The translations under genes were made by a program, and so were the position numbers. A stretch of DNA of 27,739 nt from Oscillospiraceae bacterium (GTDB lineage Bacteria; Bacillota; Clostridia; Oscillospirales; Acutalibacteraceae): contig JAISII010000056.1 in NCBI GenBank assembly GCA_031262125.1, positions 1 to 27,739 of the forward strand, read 5' to 3'. Under the pieces are notes generated by a model. It made no database searches. It was not told the origin of the DNA and saw only the letters and a program-made list of their open reading frames with translations. Positions 1 through 6,983 of the stretch are shown here, in pieces (within the stretch, counting starts at the first letter, position 1; each line of letters begins with the position of its first letter).

Positions 1-357
1 ATTTATGATACTATGCAGTATATTAAATGCGATGTTTCTACTATTTGTATTGGTTTGGCTGCAAGTATGGGTGCATTTCTGCTTTCGGCAGGGGCAAAGG
101 GCAAACGCCTTGCATTGCCGAACGCCGATATTATGATACATCAACCCTTGGGCGGTGTAAAAGGGCAGGCAACCGATATTGAGATACACACCAACCACAT
201 TTTGCGTACCAAAAAGAAGCTGAACGAAATTCTTGCCAAAAACACCGGCAAGCCATACGAGGTTTTGGCTCAAGACACCGAGCGTGATAACTTTATGACA
301 GCACAGGAAGCTATGGATTATGGTCTTATAGACAGAGTTATTGAGTTCCGTTCATAA
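1..357 (+). CDS. clpP: ATP-dependent Clp protease proteolytic subunit ClpP (5' end missing)
   Basis: This is the C-terminal part of the serine peptidase that forms the double-ring chamber used by ClpX and other Clp ATPases for regulated cytoplasmic protein degradation. The reading frame is open from base 1, so the start lies outside the window; about 118 residues of the usual ~195 remain. Visible hallmarks are the nucleophile serine in GLAASMGAFLLSAG, the catalytic histidine in MIHQPLGG, and the DTERD motif that holds the third triad residue, followed by the usual end AMDYGLIDRVIEF. All three catalytic elements are present, so nothing suggests decay. clpX follows after about 250 bp, the common clostridial order. 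The gap contains hairpins, so clpX may be partly uncoupled from clpP. Confidence 0.97.
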   Translation: MYDTMQYIKCDVSTICIGLAASMGAFLLSAGAKGKRLALPNADIMIHQPLGGVKGQATDIEIHTNHILRTKKKLNEILAKNTGKPYEVLAQDTERDNFMTAQEAMDYGLIDRVIEFRS

Positions 358-447
358 TTTTGTTTTTTGCAAAGTGCAAGGTTAAAATCAACTTTTAAAG
401 TTATAGGTATATAATAATTAAGAAAAGGCTAAAAACGAAAAAAAGAC

Positions 448-476
448 GTTAAAGTTTAAATAAATTAAACTTTAAC
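448..476. repeat. Perfect 12-bp inverted repeat in the clpP-clpX gap
   Basis: The arms GTTAAAGTTTAA (448-459) and TTAAACTTTAAC (465-476) are perfect reverse complements around a 5-base loop. The stem is very AT-rich and is not followed by a clear T-run, so it is a weak terminator candidate at best. It could equally be a protein-binding palindrome. A TATAAT-like hexamer at 410-415 lies just upstream, but I see no convincing -35 box for it. Confidence 0.5.
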
Positions 477-532
477 AATTTATATTCGCCGTGCAGTTCT
501 GCCTACGGCAGACGCACGATGCGTAATGACAC

Positions 533-596
533 ATTAGCTTTCGGCTCACAGGGCTTGTGTGTAATTCATATATTTTTGTGAGCCTGAAAGGCTAAT
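533..596 (+). promoter_or_regulatory. Long hairpin covering the clpX ribosome binding site
   Basis: Bases 533-550 pair with 577-596 to give an 18-bp stem interrupted only by two single-base bulges (T585 and G590), with a 26-base loop at 551-576. The 3' arm contains GAAAGG (586-591), the only Shine-Dalgarno-like sequence before the clpX ATG at 607. Folding would therefore hide the ribosome site. An SD-masking stem with bulges resembles known RNA thermometers in general design, and ClpX is a stress protein. Temperature control is an inference from position and structure only. Confidence 0.5.
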
Positions 597-606
597 GGTC
601 ATATAA

Positions 607-1944
607 ATGCCAAACAAAAGTGATAAAACAAATATCTATTGCTCGTTTTGCGGCAAACCGCAAGAGATGGTTAACAAGCTTGTGCGTGGCAAAGGCGTGT
701 TTATTTGCGACCAATGTATCGAGCTGTGTGTAACAATGCTTGAGGACGACGATGTTTTTCGTCCGTCTGCTTCTTCTGCACGGCAAACAAAGCAAACACC
801 TCTTAACGATGCACCGATTGTGCTTAAACCCGTTGACATTAAAGCCGTGCTGGATGATTATGTTATAGGGCAAGACGATGCCAAAAAAACCTTGGCTGTT
901 GCTGTTTATAATCACTATAAACGTGTTTTTAACGACGACGACGATGTGGATTTTGTAAAAAGCAACATTTTGCTTTTGGGCCCCACAGGTGTGGGCAAAA
1001 CATTGCTTGCACAAACGCTGGCTAAAACTCTTGATGTACCCTTTGCAATTGCCGATGCAACAACCCTAACCGAGGCAGGCTATGTTGGCGAGGATGTTGA
1101 AAACATTCTGCTGCGGCTTATTCAGGCTGCCGATTACGACATTAAAAAAGCAGAGTGCGGCATAATTTATATCGACGAAATCGATAAAATCACACGCAAG
1201 TCCGAAAACACATCCATCACCCGTGATGTCAGCGGTGAGGGTGTGCAGCAAGCTTTGCTTAAAATTATCGAGGGCACTGTTTCTAACGTGCCGCCCCAAG
1301 GTGGCCGCAAACACCCGCAGCAAGAGTTTTTGCAAATTGACACAAAGAATATTCTGTTTATTTGCGGCGGTGCTTTTGACGGAATTGAAAAAGCAGTAGA
1401 AAAACGCCTTAGTTCGTCTTCGCTGGGGTTTGAAGCCAATGTTATTAACAAAAAAGAGCTTTCTAAAACCCACTGGATGAGCCAAGTTGTTGCCCACGAT
1501 TTAGTAAAATTCGGCATTATTCCCGAGCTTGTAGGGCGGTTGCCTGTTATTGCAAGCCTAACCGACCTTGACGAGCAAGCGCTTGTTCGCATTTTGTCCG
1601 AACCGAAAAATTCGATATTAAAGCAATATACCAAGCTTTTTGAGCTTGACGATGTTGAGCTTGTGCTGGAGGATTCGGCACTGGCGGCAATTGCAAAAAA
1701 AGCAACCGAGCAATCAACCGGGGCACGTGGCTTGCGTGGTATTATGGAAGATTTGCTTACCGATTTAATGTTCGAAACCCCGTCGGATGAAACTATTAAA
1801 AAAATTATAATAAACGGCGATGTTGTAAACAAAACCGCAAAACCTGTTGTGCAACACTATGGCAAACGCCGCAAACACGAGTCGCTTGAAATTGATTCTA
1901 TTATTAAAAAAGAAGAAAATTTAGAGCACGACACAGCGTCTTAA
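607..1944 (+). CDS. clpX: ATP-dependent Clp protease ATP-binding subunit ClpX
   Basis: ClpX is the hexameric AAA+ unfoldase that recognises substrates and feeds them into ClpP. The 445-residue product has the full family layout. The N-terminal zinc-binding domain has Cys12, Cys15, Cys34 and Cys37. Walker A is GPTGVGKT (125-132), the pore loop YVG is at 159-161, Walker B is IIYIDE (186-191), the RKH loop is at 234-236, the ClpP-docking LGF tripeptide is at 273-275, and sensor 2 is GARGLR (372-377). The ATG at 607 is chosen because the zinc domain begins right after it. A nearer ATG at 594 is out of frame and stops after three codons. The SD-like GAAAGG ends 15 bases before the start, an unusually long spacing, and lies inside a strong hairpin. 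The C-terminal tail is acidic and longer than usual. Confidence 0.97.
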   Translation: MPNKSDKTNIYCSFCGKPQEMVNKLVRGKGVFICDQCIELCVTMLEDDDVFRPSASSARQTKQTPLNDAPIVLKPVDIKAVLDDYVIGQDDAKKTLAVAVYNHYKRVFNDDDDVDFVKSNILLLGPTGVGKTLLAQTLAKTLDVPFAIADATTLTEAGYVGEDVENILLRLIQAADYDIKKAECGIIYIDEIDKITRKSENTSITRDVSGEGVQQALLKIIEGTVSNVPPQGGRKHPQQEFLQIDTKNILFICGGAFDGIEKAVEKRLSSSSLGFEANVINKKELSKTHWMSQVVAHDLVKFGIIPELVGRLPVIASLTDLDEQALVRILSEPKNSILKQYTKLFELDDVELVLEDSALAAIAKKATEQSTGARGLRGIMEDLLTDLMFETPSDETIKKIIINGDVVNKTAKPVVQHYGKRRKHESLEIDSIIKKEENLEHDTAS

Positions 1945-2000
1945 GCTCTGCACAAGAGCAATTTCCCCATTATGGCGGGGCGATAAAATTTTAAATTTTG

Positions 2001-2040
2001 TTGTTCCCTTGTAATTTTTGCAAGGGAACAAAGCAATTTT
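2001..2040 (+). terminator. Probable terminator hairpin between clpX and lon
   Basis: The arms TTGTTCCCTTG (2001-2011) and CAAGGGAACAA (2021-2031) are perfectly complementary over 11 bp around a 9-base loop, and a short T-run (2037-2040) follows after a gap. The imperfect T-tract makes termination partial or uncertain. The location just after clpX fits a terminator or processing site. Confidence 0.5.
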
Positions 2041-2045
2041 ATACT
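2018..2045 (+). promoter_or_regulatory. Possible lon promoter
   Basis: TTGCAA at 2018-2023 and TATACT at 2040-2045 are separated by 16 bases, a passable housekeeping-sigma promoter for lon. The -10 box lies in the left arm of a perfect 9-bp palindrome (2040-2062). No CIRCE element (the HrcA operator) is visible between clpP and lon. Confidence 0.35.
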
Positions 2046-2083
2046 AAATCTGCTTTAGTATACATAAGGCTGCGGCAACGCAG
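2040..2083 (+). promoter_or_regulatory. Palindrome and GCAA-capped hairpin in the lon leader
   Basis: TATACTAAA (2040-2048) and TTTAGTATA (2054-2062) form a perfect 9-bp inverted repeat over the likely -10 box, which could be a repressor operator. It is followed by CTGCG-GCAA-CGCAG (2070-2083), a 5-bp stem closed by a GNRA-type tetraloop just upstream of the AAAGG ribosome site (2085-2089). The role is unknown. Confidence 0.35.
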
Positions 2084-2100
2084 TAAAGGTAATTAAAACT

Positions 2101-4545
2101 ATGCAAAATTATTTTTTAAAAACGTGCAAAATCCCCGTGCTGCCGTTGCGTGGGCTTGTAGTCTTCCCGCAAATGGTGCTGCACTTTGATGTTACAAGAA
2201 GAAAATCTGTAACGGCGGTTAATCGAGCTATGGATAGCGACCGCCTGATTTTTCTGTGCTCGCAAACAAACCCCGAGGTTAACGACCCCGGACCCGATGA
2301 TTTGTTTGATGTAGGCGTAGTAGGCAGAATTAAGCAAACCTTAAAGCAGCCCGGCAACACAGTAAGAATTGTGGTAGAAGGTGTGCAGCGTGCAAGGGTT
2401 GCGGCATATTGCCAAACCAAACCCTATGCCGTGGCAGAGGTTGATGTTTTTGAGGAATCTGCCGAACCGCCGGAGCCGTCGCAGTTTGCACTAATGCGTG
2501 TTGTAAGAAAATCGTTCGAGAACTACTTAAGTATCTTCCGCAAAACGCCGCCGGATATTTTGTTTAAAATAGGCGAGTGCAAATACCCCGGTGAATTGGC
2601 CGACTTTATTTGCGGCAATATTCCGTTTGAGTTTAGGCAAAAGCAAGAGCTTTTGGAAGAATTTGACCCCAACGAACGCTTAGAGCGGCTGTTTAGTGTT
2701 TTGAATACCGAAATCTTCCTCAGCCGTTTGGAGCATGACATTTATGAAAAAGCTCAGGAGCAAATTGACCAAAACCAGCGGGAATATTTTCTGCGTGAGC
2801 AGGTAAAGGCAATACAGGAAGAGCTGGGCGAGGAAGAAGACCCCACGCAGGAAGCCGACACATACCGCAAGCAAATTTTAAAGCTTGCACTAAATAAAGA
2901 AGCCGAAAAGGTGCTGCTAAAAGAATGTGATAAGCTTGAAAAAGCACCCTACGGCAGCCACGAGGTCGGCATTATCCGCACATATCTGGACACCTGCTTA
3001 GAACTGCCGTGGAATACATACAGCAAAATTAAGCTGGATATTGAAAAAATACGCAAGGTGCTGGACAAGCAGCATTATGGGCTGCAAAAGGTTAAGGATT
3101 TAATAATCGAGCAGCTTGCAGTGGCAAAGCTTGCACCAAAGGGCAAGGGGCAAATTCTATGTTTGGTTGGCCCGCCAGGTGTGGGCAAAACCTCAATTGC
3201 ACAGTCAATTGCCGGTGCGGTCAACCGCAAAGCCCAACGCATTGCTTTGGGCGGAGTTCGGGACGAAGCTGAAATAAGAGGGCACAGGCGTACCTATGTG
3301 GGTGCAATGCCGGGGAGATTAATTTCGGCAATCAAGCGTGCAGGCACATCTAACCCGTTGCTGATTTTAGATGAAATTGACAAGCTTGCAGCCGACTTTA
3401 GGGGCGACCCCACGTCTGCATTGTTAGAGGTGCTTGACAGTGAGCAAAACCACGCTTTTTACGACCATTATTTAGATATTCCCTACGATTTAACACAGGT
3501 TATGTTTATTGCAACGGCAAACGATTACTCGATGATTCCCGCTCCGCTGCGTGACAGAATGGACATTATAGAAATTGAAAGCTATACCCGAGAAGAAAAG
3601 TTTAATATTGCAAAAAAACACCTTGTGCCAAAGCAGCTTAAAAACTGCGGGCTTACCGCCAAAACCTTTAAAATCGACGACAGCGGAATATATGCCCTTA
3701 TTGATTTTTATACCCGTGAGGCAGGCGTGCGTGCTTTGGAACGCAAGTTGATTTCGGTTATGAGGAAATCGGCGGTAAAACTTGTTAACGGTGAGGTTGC
3801 AAGTGTTAAACTTAAAGGCGAAGATTTAGAGAACCTGCTGGGACCAAAACGCTATTTAAAAGATAATTTGAGTGAAAGCGACCAAGTTGGAGTTGTAAAC
3901 GGGCTTGCATGGACATCGGTTGGGGGAGAACTGCTGCCGATTGAAGTTGCGGTAATGCTCGGCACCGGCAAGCTGGAGCTTACAGGCAGTTTGGGAGATG
4001 TGATGAAGGAATCGGCTAAAACCGCTGTTTCGTGCATTCGCAGCTATTCATCGGTTTTGGGCATAGACGGCGATTTTTATAAAAACACCGATATCCACAT
4101 CCATGCCCCCGAGGGTGCAGTGCCGAAGGACGGTCCGTCTGCGGGCATTGCAATGGCAACCGCAATCTATTCGGCGTTGTCGCACAACCCCATAAGCAAA
4201 GATGTTGCAATGACGGGCGAAATTACCCTGCGTGGGCGTGTTTTGCCAATTGGGGGCTTAAAAGAAAAGAGCATTGCCGCCTATAAAAACGGCATAAAAA
4301 CCGTAATAATCCCAAACGAGAACAACCGTGATTTGTATTATGTTGACAAAACGGTAAAAGAGCAACTGAATTATATCCCTGTTAAGCACATTTTTGAGGT
4401 GCTTAAACTTGCCGTACCGAATTTTTCCGAATTTGCACCCGACGACGAGACGCAAACCGCTGAGTTTGAACAAGAAGCGATTGAAAAAACTCCGCTAATG
4501 CCCGGCAAACCGTCAGGCTATCATACTCCGGCGATAAGGGTTTAA
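2101..4545 (+). CDS. lon: ATP-dependent serine protease Lon (LonA type)
   Basis: Lon is a soluble homo-hexameric protease that unfolds and degrades misfolded and regulatory proteins. The 814-residue product has the LonA order: an N-terminal substrate-binding domain beginning IPVLPLRGLVVFPQMV, a helical region, an AAA+ module with Walker A GPPGVGKT starting near residue 357 and Walker B LLILDEIDK, and a C-terminal protease domain. The catalytic serine is Ser680 in PKDGPSAG. The dyad lysine is the second lysine of GGLKEK (Lys723), at the same 43-residue spacing as in characterised LonA proteins. A hydrophilic tail of roughly 30 residues follows the protease domain. The start at 2101 has AAAGG about 11 bases upstream. 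It lies between clpX and engB, the usual clostridial arrangement. Confidence 0.97.
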   Translation: MQNYFLKTCKIPVLPLRGLVVFPQMVLHFDVTRRKSVTAVNRAMDSDRLIFLCSQTNPEVNDPGPDDLFDVGVVGRIKQTLKQPGNTVRIVVEGVQRARVAAYCQTKPYAVAEVDVFEESAEPPEPSQFALMRVVRKSFENYLSIFRKTPPDILFKIGECKYPGELADFICGNIPFEFRQKQELLEEFDPNERLERLFSVLNTEIFLSRLEHDIYEKAQEQIDQNQREYFLREQVKAIQEELGEEEDPTQEADTYRKQILKLALNKEAEKVLLKECDKLEKAPYGSHEVGIIRTYLDTCLELPWNTYSKIKLDIEKIRKVLDKQHYGLQKVKDLIIEQLAVAKLAPKGKGQILCLVGPPGVGKTSIAQSIAGAVNRKAQRIALGGVRDEAEIRGHRRTYVGAMPGRLISAIKRAGTSNPLLILDEIDKLAADFRGDPTSALLEVLDSEQNHAFYDHYLDIPYDLTQVMFIATANDYSMIPAPLRDRMDIIEIESYTREEKFNIAKKHLVPKQLKNCGLTAKTFKIDDSGIYALIDFYTREAGVRALERKLISVMRKSAVKLVNGEVASVKLKGEDLENLLGPKRYLKDNLSESDQVGVVNGLAWTSVGGELLPIEVAVMLGTGKLELTGSLGDVMKESAKTAVSCIRSYSSVLGIDGDFYKNTDIHIHAPEGAVPKDGPSAGIAMATAIYSALSHNPISKDVAMTGEITLRGRVLPIGGLKEKSIAAYKNGIKTVIIPNENNRDLYYVDKTVKEQLNYIPVKHIFEVLKLAVPNFSEFAPDDETQTAEFEQEAIEKTPLMPGKPSGYHTPAIRV

Positions 4546-4557
4546 CTCAAACTAAAC

Positions 4558-4576
4558 AATATACAAAATGTATATT
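4558..4576. repeat. Small palindrome between lon and engB
   Basis: AATATACA (4558-4565) and TGTATATT (4569-4576) are perfect 8-bp arms around AAA. The stem is AT-rich and too weak to be a terminator alone. lon and engB are only 56 bp apart and may be co-transcribed through it. Confidence 0.3.
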
Positions 4577-4601
4577 ATTAAAGTAATTTAAGGATTTTAT
4601 T

Positions 4602-5195
4602 GTGAACTTAAACAAAATTGATTTTAAATTTGCGGCGGGAACATCCTCGCAATTGCCGCAAAGCACCTTGCCCGAGGTTGTGTTTTCGGGCAGGTCTAAT
4701 GTAGGGAAATCCAGCCTTATAAACAAACTGTGCAACCGCAAGGCACTTGCAAGGGTTAGTGCCAGCCCGGGCAAAACGGCGACAATAAACTTTTTTTCGG
4801 ACGATGAATTTTACCTTGTAGACTTGCCGGGTTATGGCTATGCAAAGGTGTCGCACAGCGAAAAAAAGCGTTGGGCAGAGCTTGTGGAGGGCTATTTTGC
4901 ACAAACCCGAAGCATTGCACTGGTGGTGCAAATAATCGACACAAGGCACAAGCCCTCGCAGCAGGATATGCAAATGCTAAGCTTTTTGGAGCAATCGGGT
5001 TTGCCGTATATTACGGTGCTTACAAAAAAAGACAAGCTTAACAAAACTCAGCTTGCCGCACGCTTAAGTGAGCTTGAAGAAGAGCTTGACGGCTTGCAGC
5101 ACAACAAGCTTTTCCCGTTTTCTGCCCTTAGCGGAGAGGGAAAAGACGAAATTTTAGAATATATACAAACTGTATTAAATGAGTTTGAAAACTAA
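4602..5195 (+). CDS. engB: Ribosome biogenesis GTP-binding protein EngB (YsxC/YihA)
   Basis: This is a small P-loop GTPase of the TrmE-Era-EngA-EngB group that is needed for large ribosomal subunit assembly in Bacillus and other bacteria. The product has 197 residues, the family norm. Visible GTPase motifs are G1 GRSNVGKSS (30-38), G3 DLPGYGYAK, G4 TKKDK and G5 SALSGEG. The start is a GTG at 4602, with AAGGA at 4590-4594 placed 7 bases upstream. Starting there gives the usual N-terminus in which an FxxGTSxxQLP stretch precedes G1. Coupling to clpX-lon is conserved in Bacilli and Clostridia. Confidence 0.96.
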   Translation: MNLNKIDFKFAAGTSSQLPQSTLPEVVFSGRSNVGKSSLINKLCNRKALARVSASPGKTATINFFSDDEFYLVDLPGYGYAKVSHSEKKRWAELVEGYFAQTRSIALVVQIIDTRHKPSQQDMQMLSFLEQSGLPYITVLTKKDKLNKTQLAARLSELEEELDGLQHNKLFPFSALSGEGKDEILEYIQTVLNEFEN

Positions 5196-5225
5196 AGTAT
5201 AAAGTAATTAAGGAGAAACAAAACT

Positions 5226-6521
5226 ATGTGGGTTAACGACACGTTAAATGTTAATGAAAAAGGGCACCTTACCATTGGTGGGGTGGATTGCACCGAGCTT
5301 GCAAAAGAGTACGGTACACCGCTTTATGTTATGGATGAAGACGTTATTGTGCAGGCGTGCCGCAGCTATAAAAAGTCGTTTGAAAAGTATTACAATGGCA
5401 AGGGGTTGCCCCTTTTTGCAAGCAAGGCTTTTTGCTGCAAAGAGATGTACCGCATTTTGGCACAAGAGGGCTTGGGTGCTGATGTTGTTTCGGGCGGAGA
5501 GTTGTATACCGCTTTGAGCGTTGGCTTCCCGGCGGAGAATTTGCATTTGCACGGCAACAATAAAAAGCCCGAAGAAGTAAAGCTTGCCCTGCAAAACGGG
5601 GTAGGGAAGATTGTAATCGACAACTTCCCCGAACTTGAAATGGTTGACCAAATTGCCGCAAAGCTTAACAAAACAGCACATATTTCTATTAGGGTTAAGC
5701 CCGGCGTAGATGCCCACACCCACGATTTTATTAAAACCGGCAAGATTGACAGCAAGTTTGGCTTTGCACTGGAAACGGGTGAGGCTTTTAAAGCGGTTGA
5801 GCAGGCGTTGCTTTGCAAAAACCTTGTTTTAGACGAGCTGCACTGCCACATAGGCTCGCAAATTCTCGACACCGAGCCGTTTGTTACCACTGCCGAGATT
5901 ATGCTGGACTTTATTTATGAGATTCAGACTAAGTTTAATTATAAAATAACGCAGCTTAATTTGGGCGGCGGCTTTGGCATTAACTATAAGCAGGAGGATA
6001 ACCGCCCGCCGTTTGACAGCTATATGGAGGCTGTATCTGCCGCTTTGCAGGCAAAGGCAAGTGCATTAAACATTGTTGTTCCTTACATATTCATCGAGCC
6101 GGGGCGTTCAATCGTCGGCGAATCGGGCATAAACCTCTATACCATTGGTGCAATTAAAGAAATACCGGGTATTCGCACCTATGTTTCGGTTGACGGCAGT
6201 ATGGCAGACAACATTCGCCCGGCACTTTACGGTGCAGAATATACCGTAGTTAATGCCACGCAAGCCGCAAATTCTGCGGATTTTAAAGCTACAATTTCGG
6301 GCAAAACCTGCGAGACCGATACCTTGCAGGAGAATACCCTAATTGCCAAACCTGCCGTCGGCGACATTTTGGCGTTTTTGTCCACCGGGGCATATACGCA
6401 GTCTATGGCAAGCAATTATAATCGCACTCCTCGCCCGCCTGTTATTATGGTTAAAGACGGCAAAACCCGTGTTGTTGTAAAAGGCGAAACTTATGAGGAT
6501 TTGCTGAAGCTTGATGTTTAA
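5226..6521 (+). CDS. lysA: Diaminopimelate decarboxylase
   Basis: LysA is a PLP-dependent alanine-racemase-fold enzyme that decarboxylates meso-diaminopimelate to L-lysine, the last step of lysine synthesis. The 431-residue product carries the PLP lysine Lys67 in FASKAFCC, the phosphate-binding glycine loop LNLGGGFGI, the EPGRSIVGES block and a CETDTL motif near the C-terminus that corresponds to the substrate-binding Cys-Glu pair of the family. Length is typical. AAGGAGA (5210-5216) is well placed for the ATG at 5226. It starts 30 bp after engB and could be read with it. The downstream gap carries a weak terminator and a tRNA gene. Confidence 0.95.
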   Translation: MWVNDTLNVNEKGHLTIGGVDCTELAKEYGTPLYVMDEDVIVQACRSYKKSFEKYYNGKGLPLFASKAFCCKEMYRILAQEGLGADVVSGGELYTALSVGFPAENLHLHGNNKKPEEVKLALQNGVGKIVIDNFPELEMVDQIAAKLNKTAHISIRVKPGVDAHTHDFIKTGKIDSKFGFALETGEAFKAVEQALLCKNLVLDELHCHIGSQILDTEPFVTTAEIMLDFIYEIQTKFNYKITQLNLGGGFGINYKQEDNRPPFDSYMEAVSAALQAKASALNIVVPYIFIEPGRSIVGESGINLYTIGAIKEIPGIRTYVSVDGSMADNIRPALYGAEYTVVNATQAANSADFKATISGKTCETDTLQENTLIAKPAVGDILAFLSTGAYTQSMASNYNRTPRPPVIMVKDGKTRVVVKGETYEDLLKLDV

Positions 6522-6573
6522 GCTGTGTAAGTTTATTAAAATTAAAATATGAAAATTTCGATATGAAAAATGC

Positions 6574-6645
6574 ATTATACTAACATTTGAGAAAAGCTGA
6601 TTTTTACAAAGCAAAGACTTGCTTTTTTGCCGGTGTTAGTATAAT
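6574..6645. repeat. 12-bp perfect inverted repeat upstream of the tRNA gene
   Basis: ATTATACTAACA (6574-6585) and TGTTAGTATAAT (6634-6645) are exact reverse complements with 48 bases between them. Each arm contains a -10-like TATAAT, one facing each way. The right arm ends 4 bases before the tRNA, too close to be its promoter. It may be the edge of a small mobile or regulatory element; nothing else supports that. Confidence 0.45.
6608..6628 (+). terminator. Weak intrinsic terminator after lysA
   Basis: AAAGCAA (6608-6614) pairs with TTGCTTT (6619-6625) around the AGAC loop, and the T-run continues to 6628. The stem has only 7 bp with two G/C pairs, so termination is likely but not strong. 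It sits between lysA and the tRNA gene. Confidence 0.4.
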
Positions 6646-6649
6646 ATTC

Positions 6650-6725
6650 GGGGGTGTAGCTCAGTTGGAAGAGCGTACGGTTCGCATCCGTAAGGTCGAG
6701 AGTTCGAATCTCTTCATCTCCACCA
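6650..6725 (+). tRNA. tRNA-Ala, anticodon CGC
   Basis: The 76-nt cloverleaf is complete. The acceptor stem GGGGGTG/CATCTCC includes the G3-U70 wobble pair that marks alanine tRNAs. The D arm is GCTC/GAGC, and the anticodon stem TACGG/CCGTA carries the loop TTCGCAT (anticodon CGC at 6683-6685). The variable loop is AGGTC, the T arm is GAGAG-TTCGAAT-CTCTT, the discriminator is A, and CCA is encoded at 6723-6725. It reads GCG alanine codons. Genes for tRNA are common integration points, and the next 1.7 kb look accessory, but I found no repeat of the tRNA 3' end downstream that would mark an att site. Confidence 0.95.
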
Positions 6726-6750
6726 CGTCGCAACTCGCCCTTTTGGCTTG

Positions 6751-6838
6751 TTTTTGTGCTTTGCACAAAAAGCTACGCTTTACGGGCGGTTGCTCCTTTC
6801 CCCAAACGCAAAGCGTTCGGGGACCCCATTAGCCGCCC
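6751..6838. repeat. Group of hairpins downstream of the tRNA
   Basis: Three palindromes are packed here. TTTTTGTGC (6751-6759) and GCACAAAAA (6763-6771) are perfect 9-bp arms around TTT. CCCCAAACGC (6800-6809) and GCGTTCGGGG (6813-6822) form a 10-bp stem with one mismatch. GGGCGG (6784-6789) and CCGCCC (6833-6838) form an outer stem enclosing the second hairpin. The local GC content is clearly higher than in the flanking AT-rich DNA. The group resembles a REP-like intergenic repeat or terminator cluster; its copy number elsewhere is unknown. Confidence 0.45.
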
Positions 6839-6856
6839 TTGGGGTCGGCAATGAAG

Positions 6857-6957
6857 AATGAAAAATGATAAATAGTGAATGATGAATTAATTTTACGGGA
6901 AGTAAGCGGCACTTTTTGTATTTATCACTAATCATTCATCATTAATCATTTTTCATT
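6857..6957. repeat. Long near-perfect inverted repeat before the TIR-like gene
   Basis: The left arm starting AATGAAAAATGAT (from 6857) and the right arm ending ATCATTTTTCATT (to 6957) pair almost perfectly over about 25-27 bp. Both arms are made of AATGA/ATGATGA-like units. They enclose roughly 45 bases and end just upstream of the AGGAGG ribosome site of the next gene. This could be a MITE-like element or an attenuating hairpin. Confidence 0.5.
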
Positions 6958-6983
6958 ATAAATGTGGTTGTTTAGGAGGCAAA

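Noticed and set aside
6640..6645. TATAAT as promoter of the tRNA
   Set aside because: It ends 4 bases before the mature tRNA, so a normal start point would fall inside the gene.
6575..6766. Reverse-strand frame reading EIRTLDLTDANRTLFQLSYTP across the tRNA
   Set aside because: This is the well-known false protein made by translating the antisense of a tRNA gene; the tRNA cloverleaf explains the region.
6587..6832. Forward frame with GGVAQLEERTVRIRKVESSNLFIS
   Set aside because: Also a translation of the tRNA gene itself, with no ribosome site.
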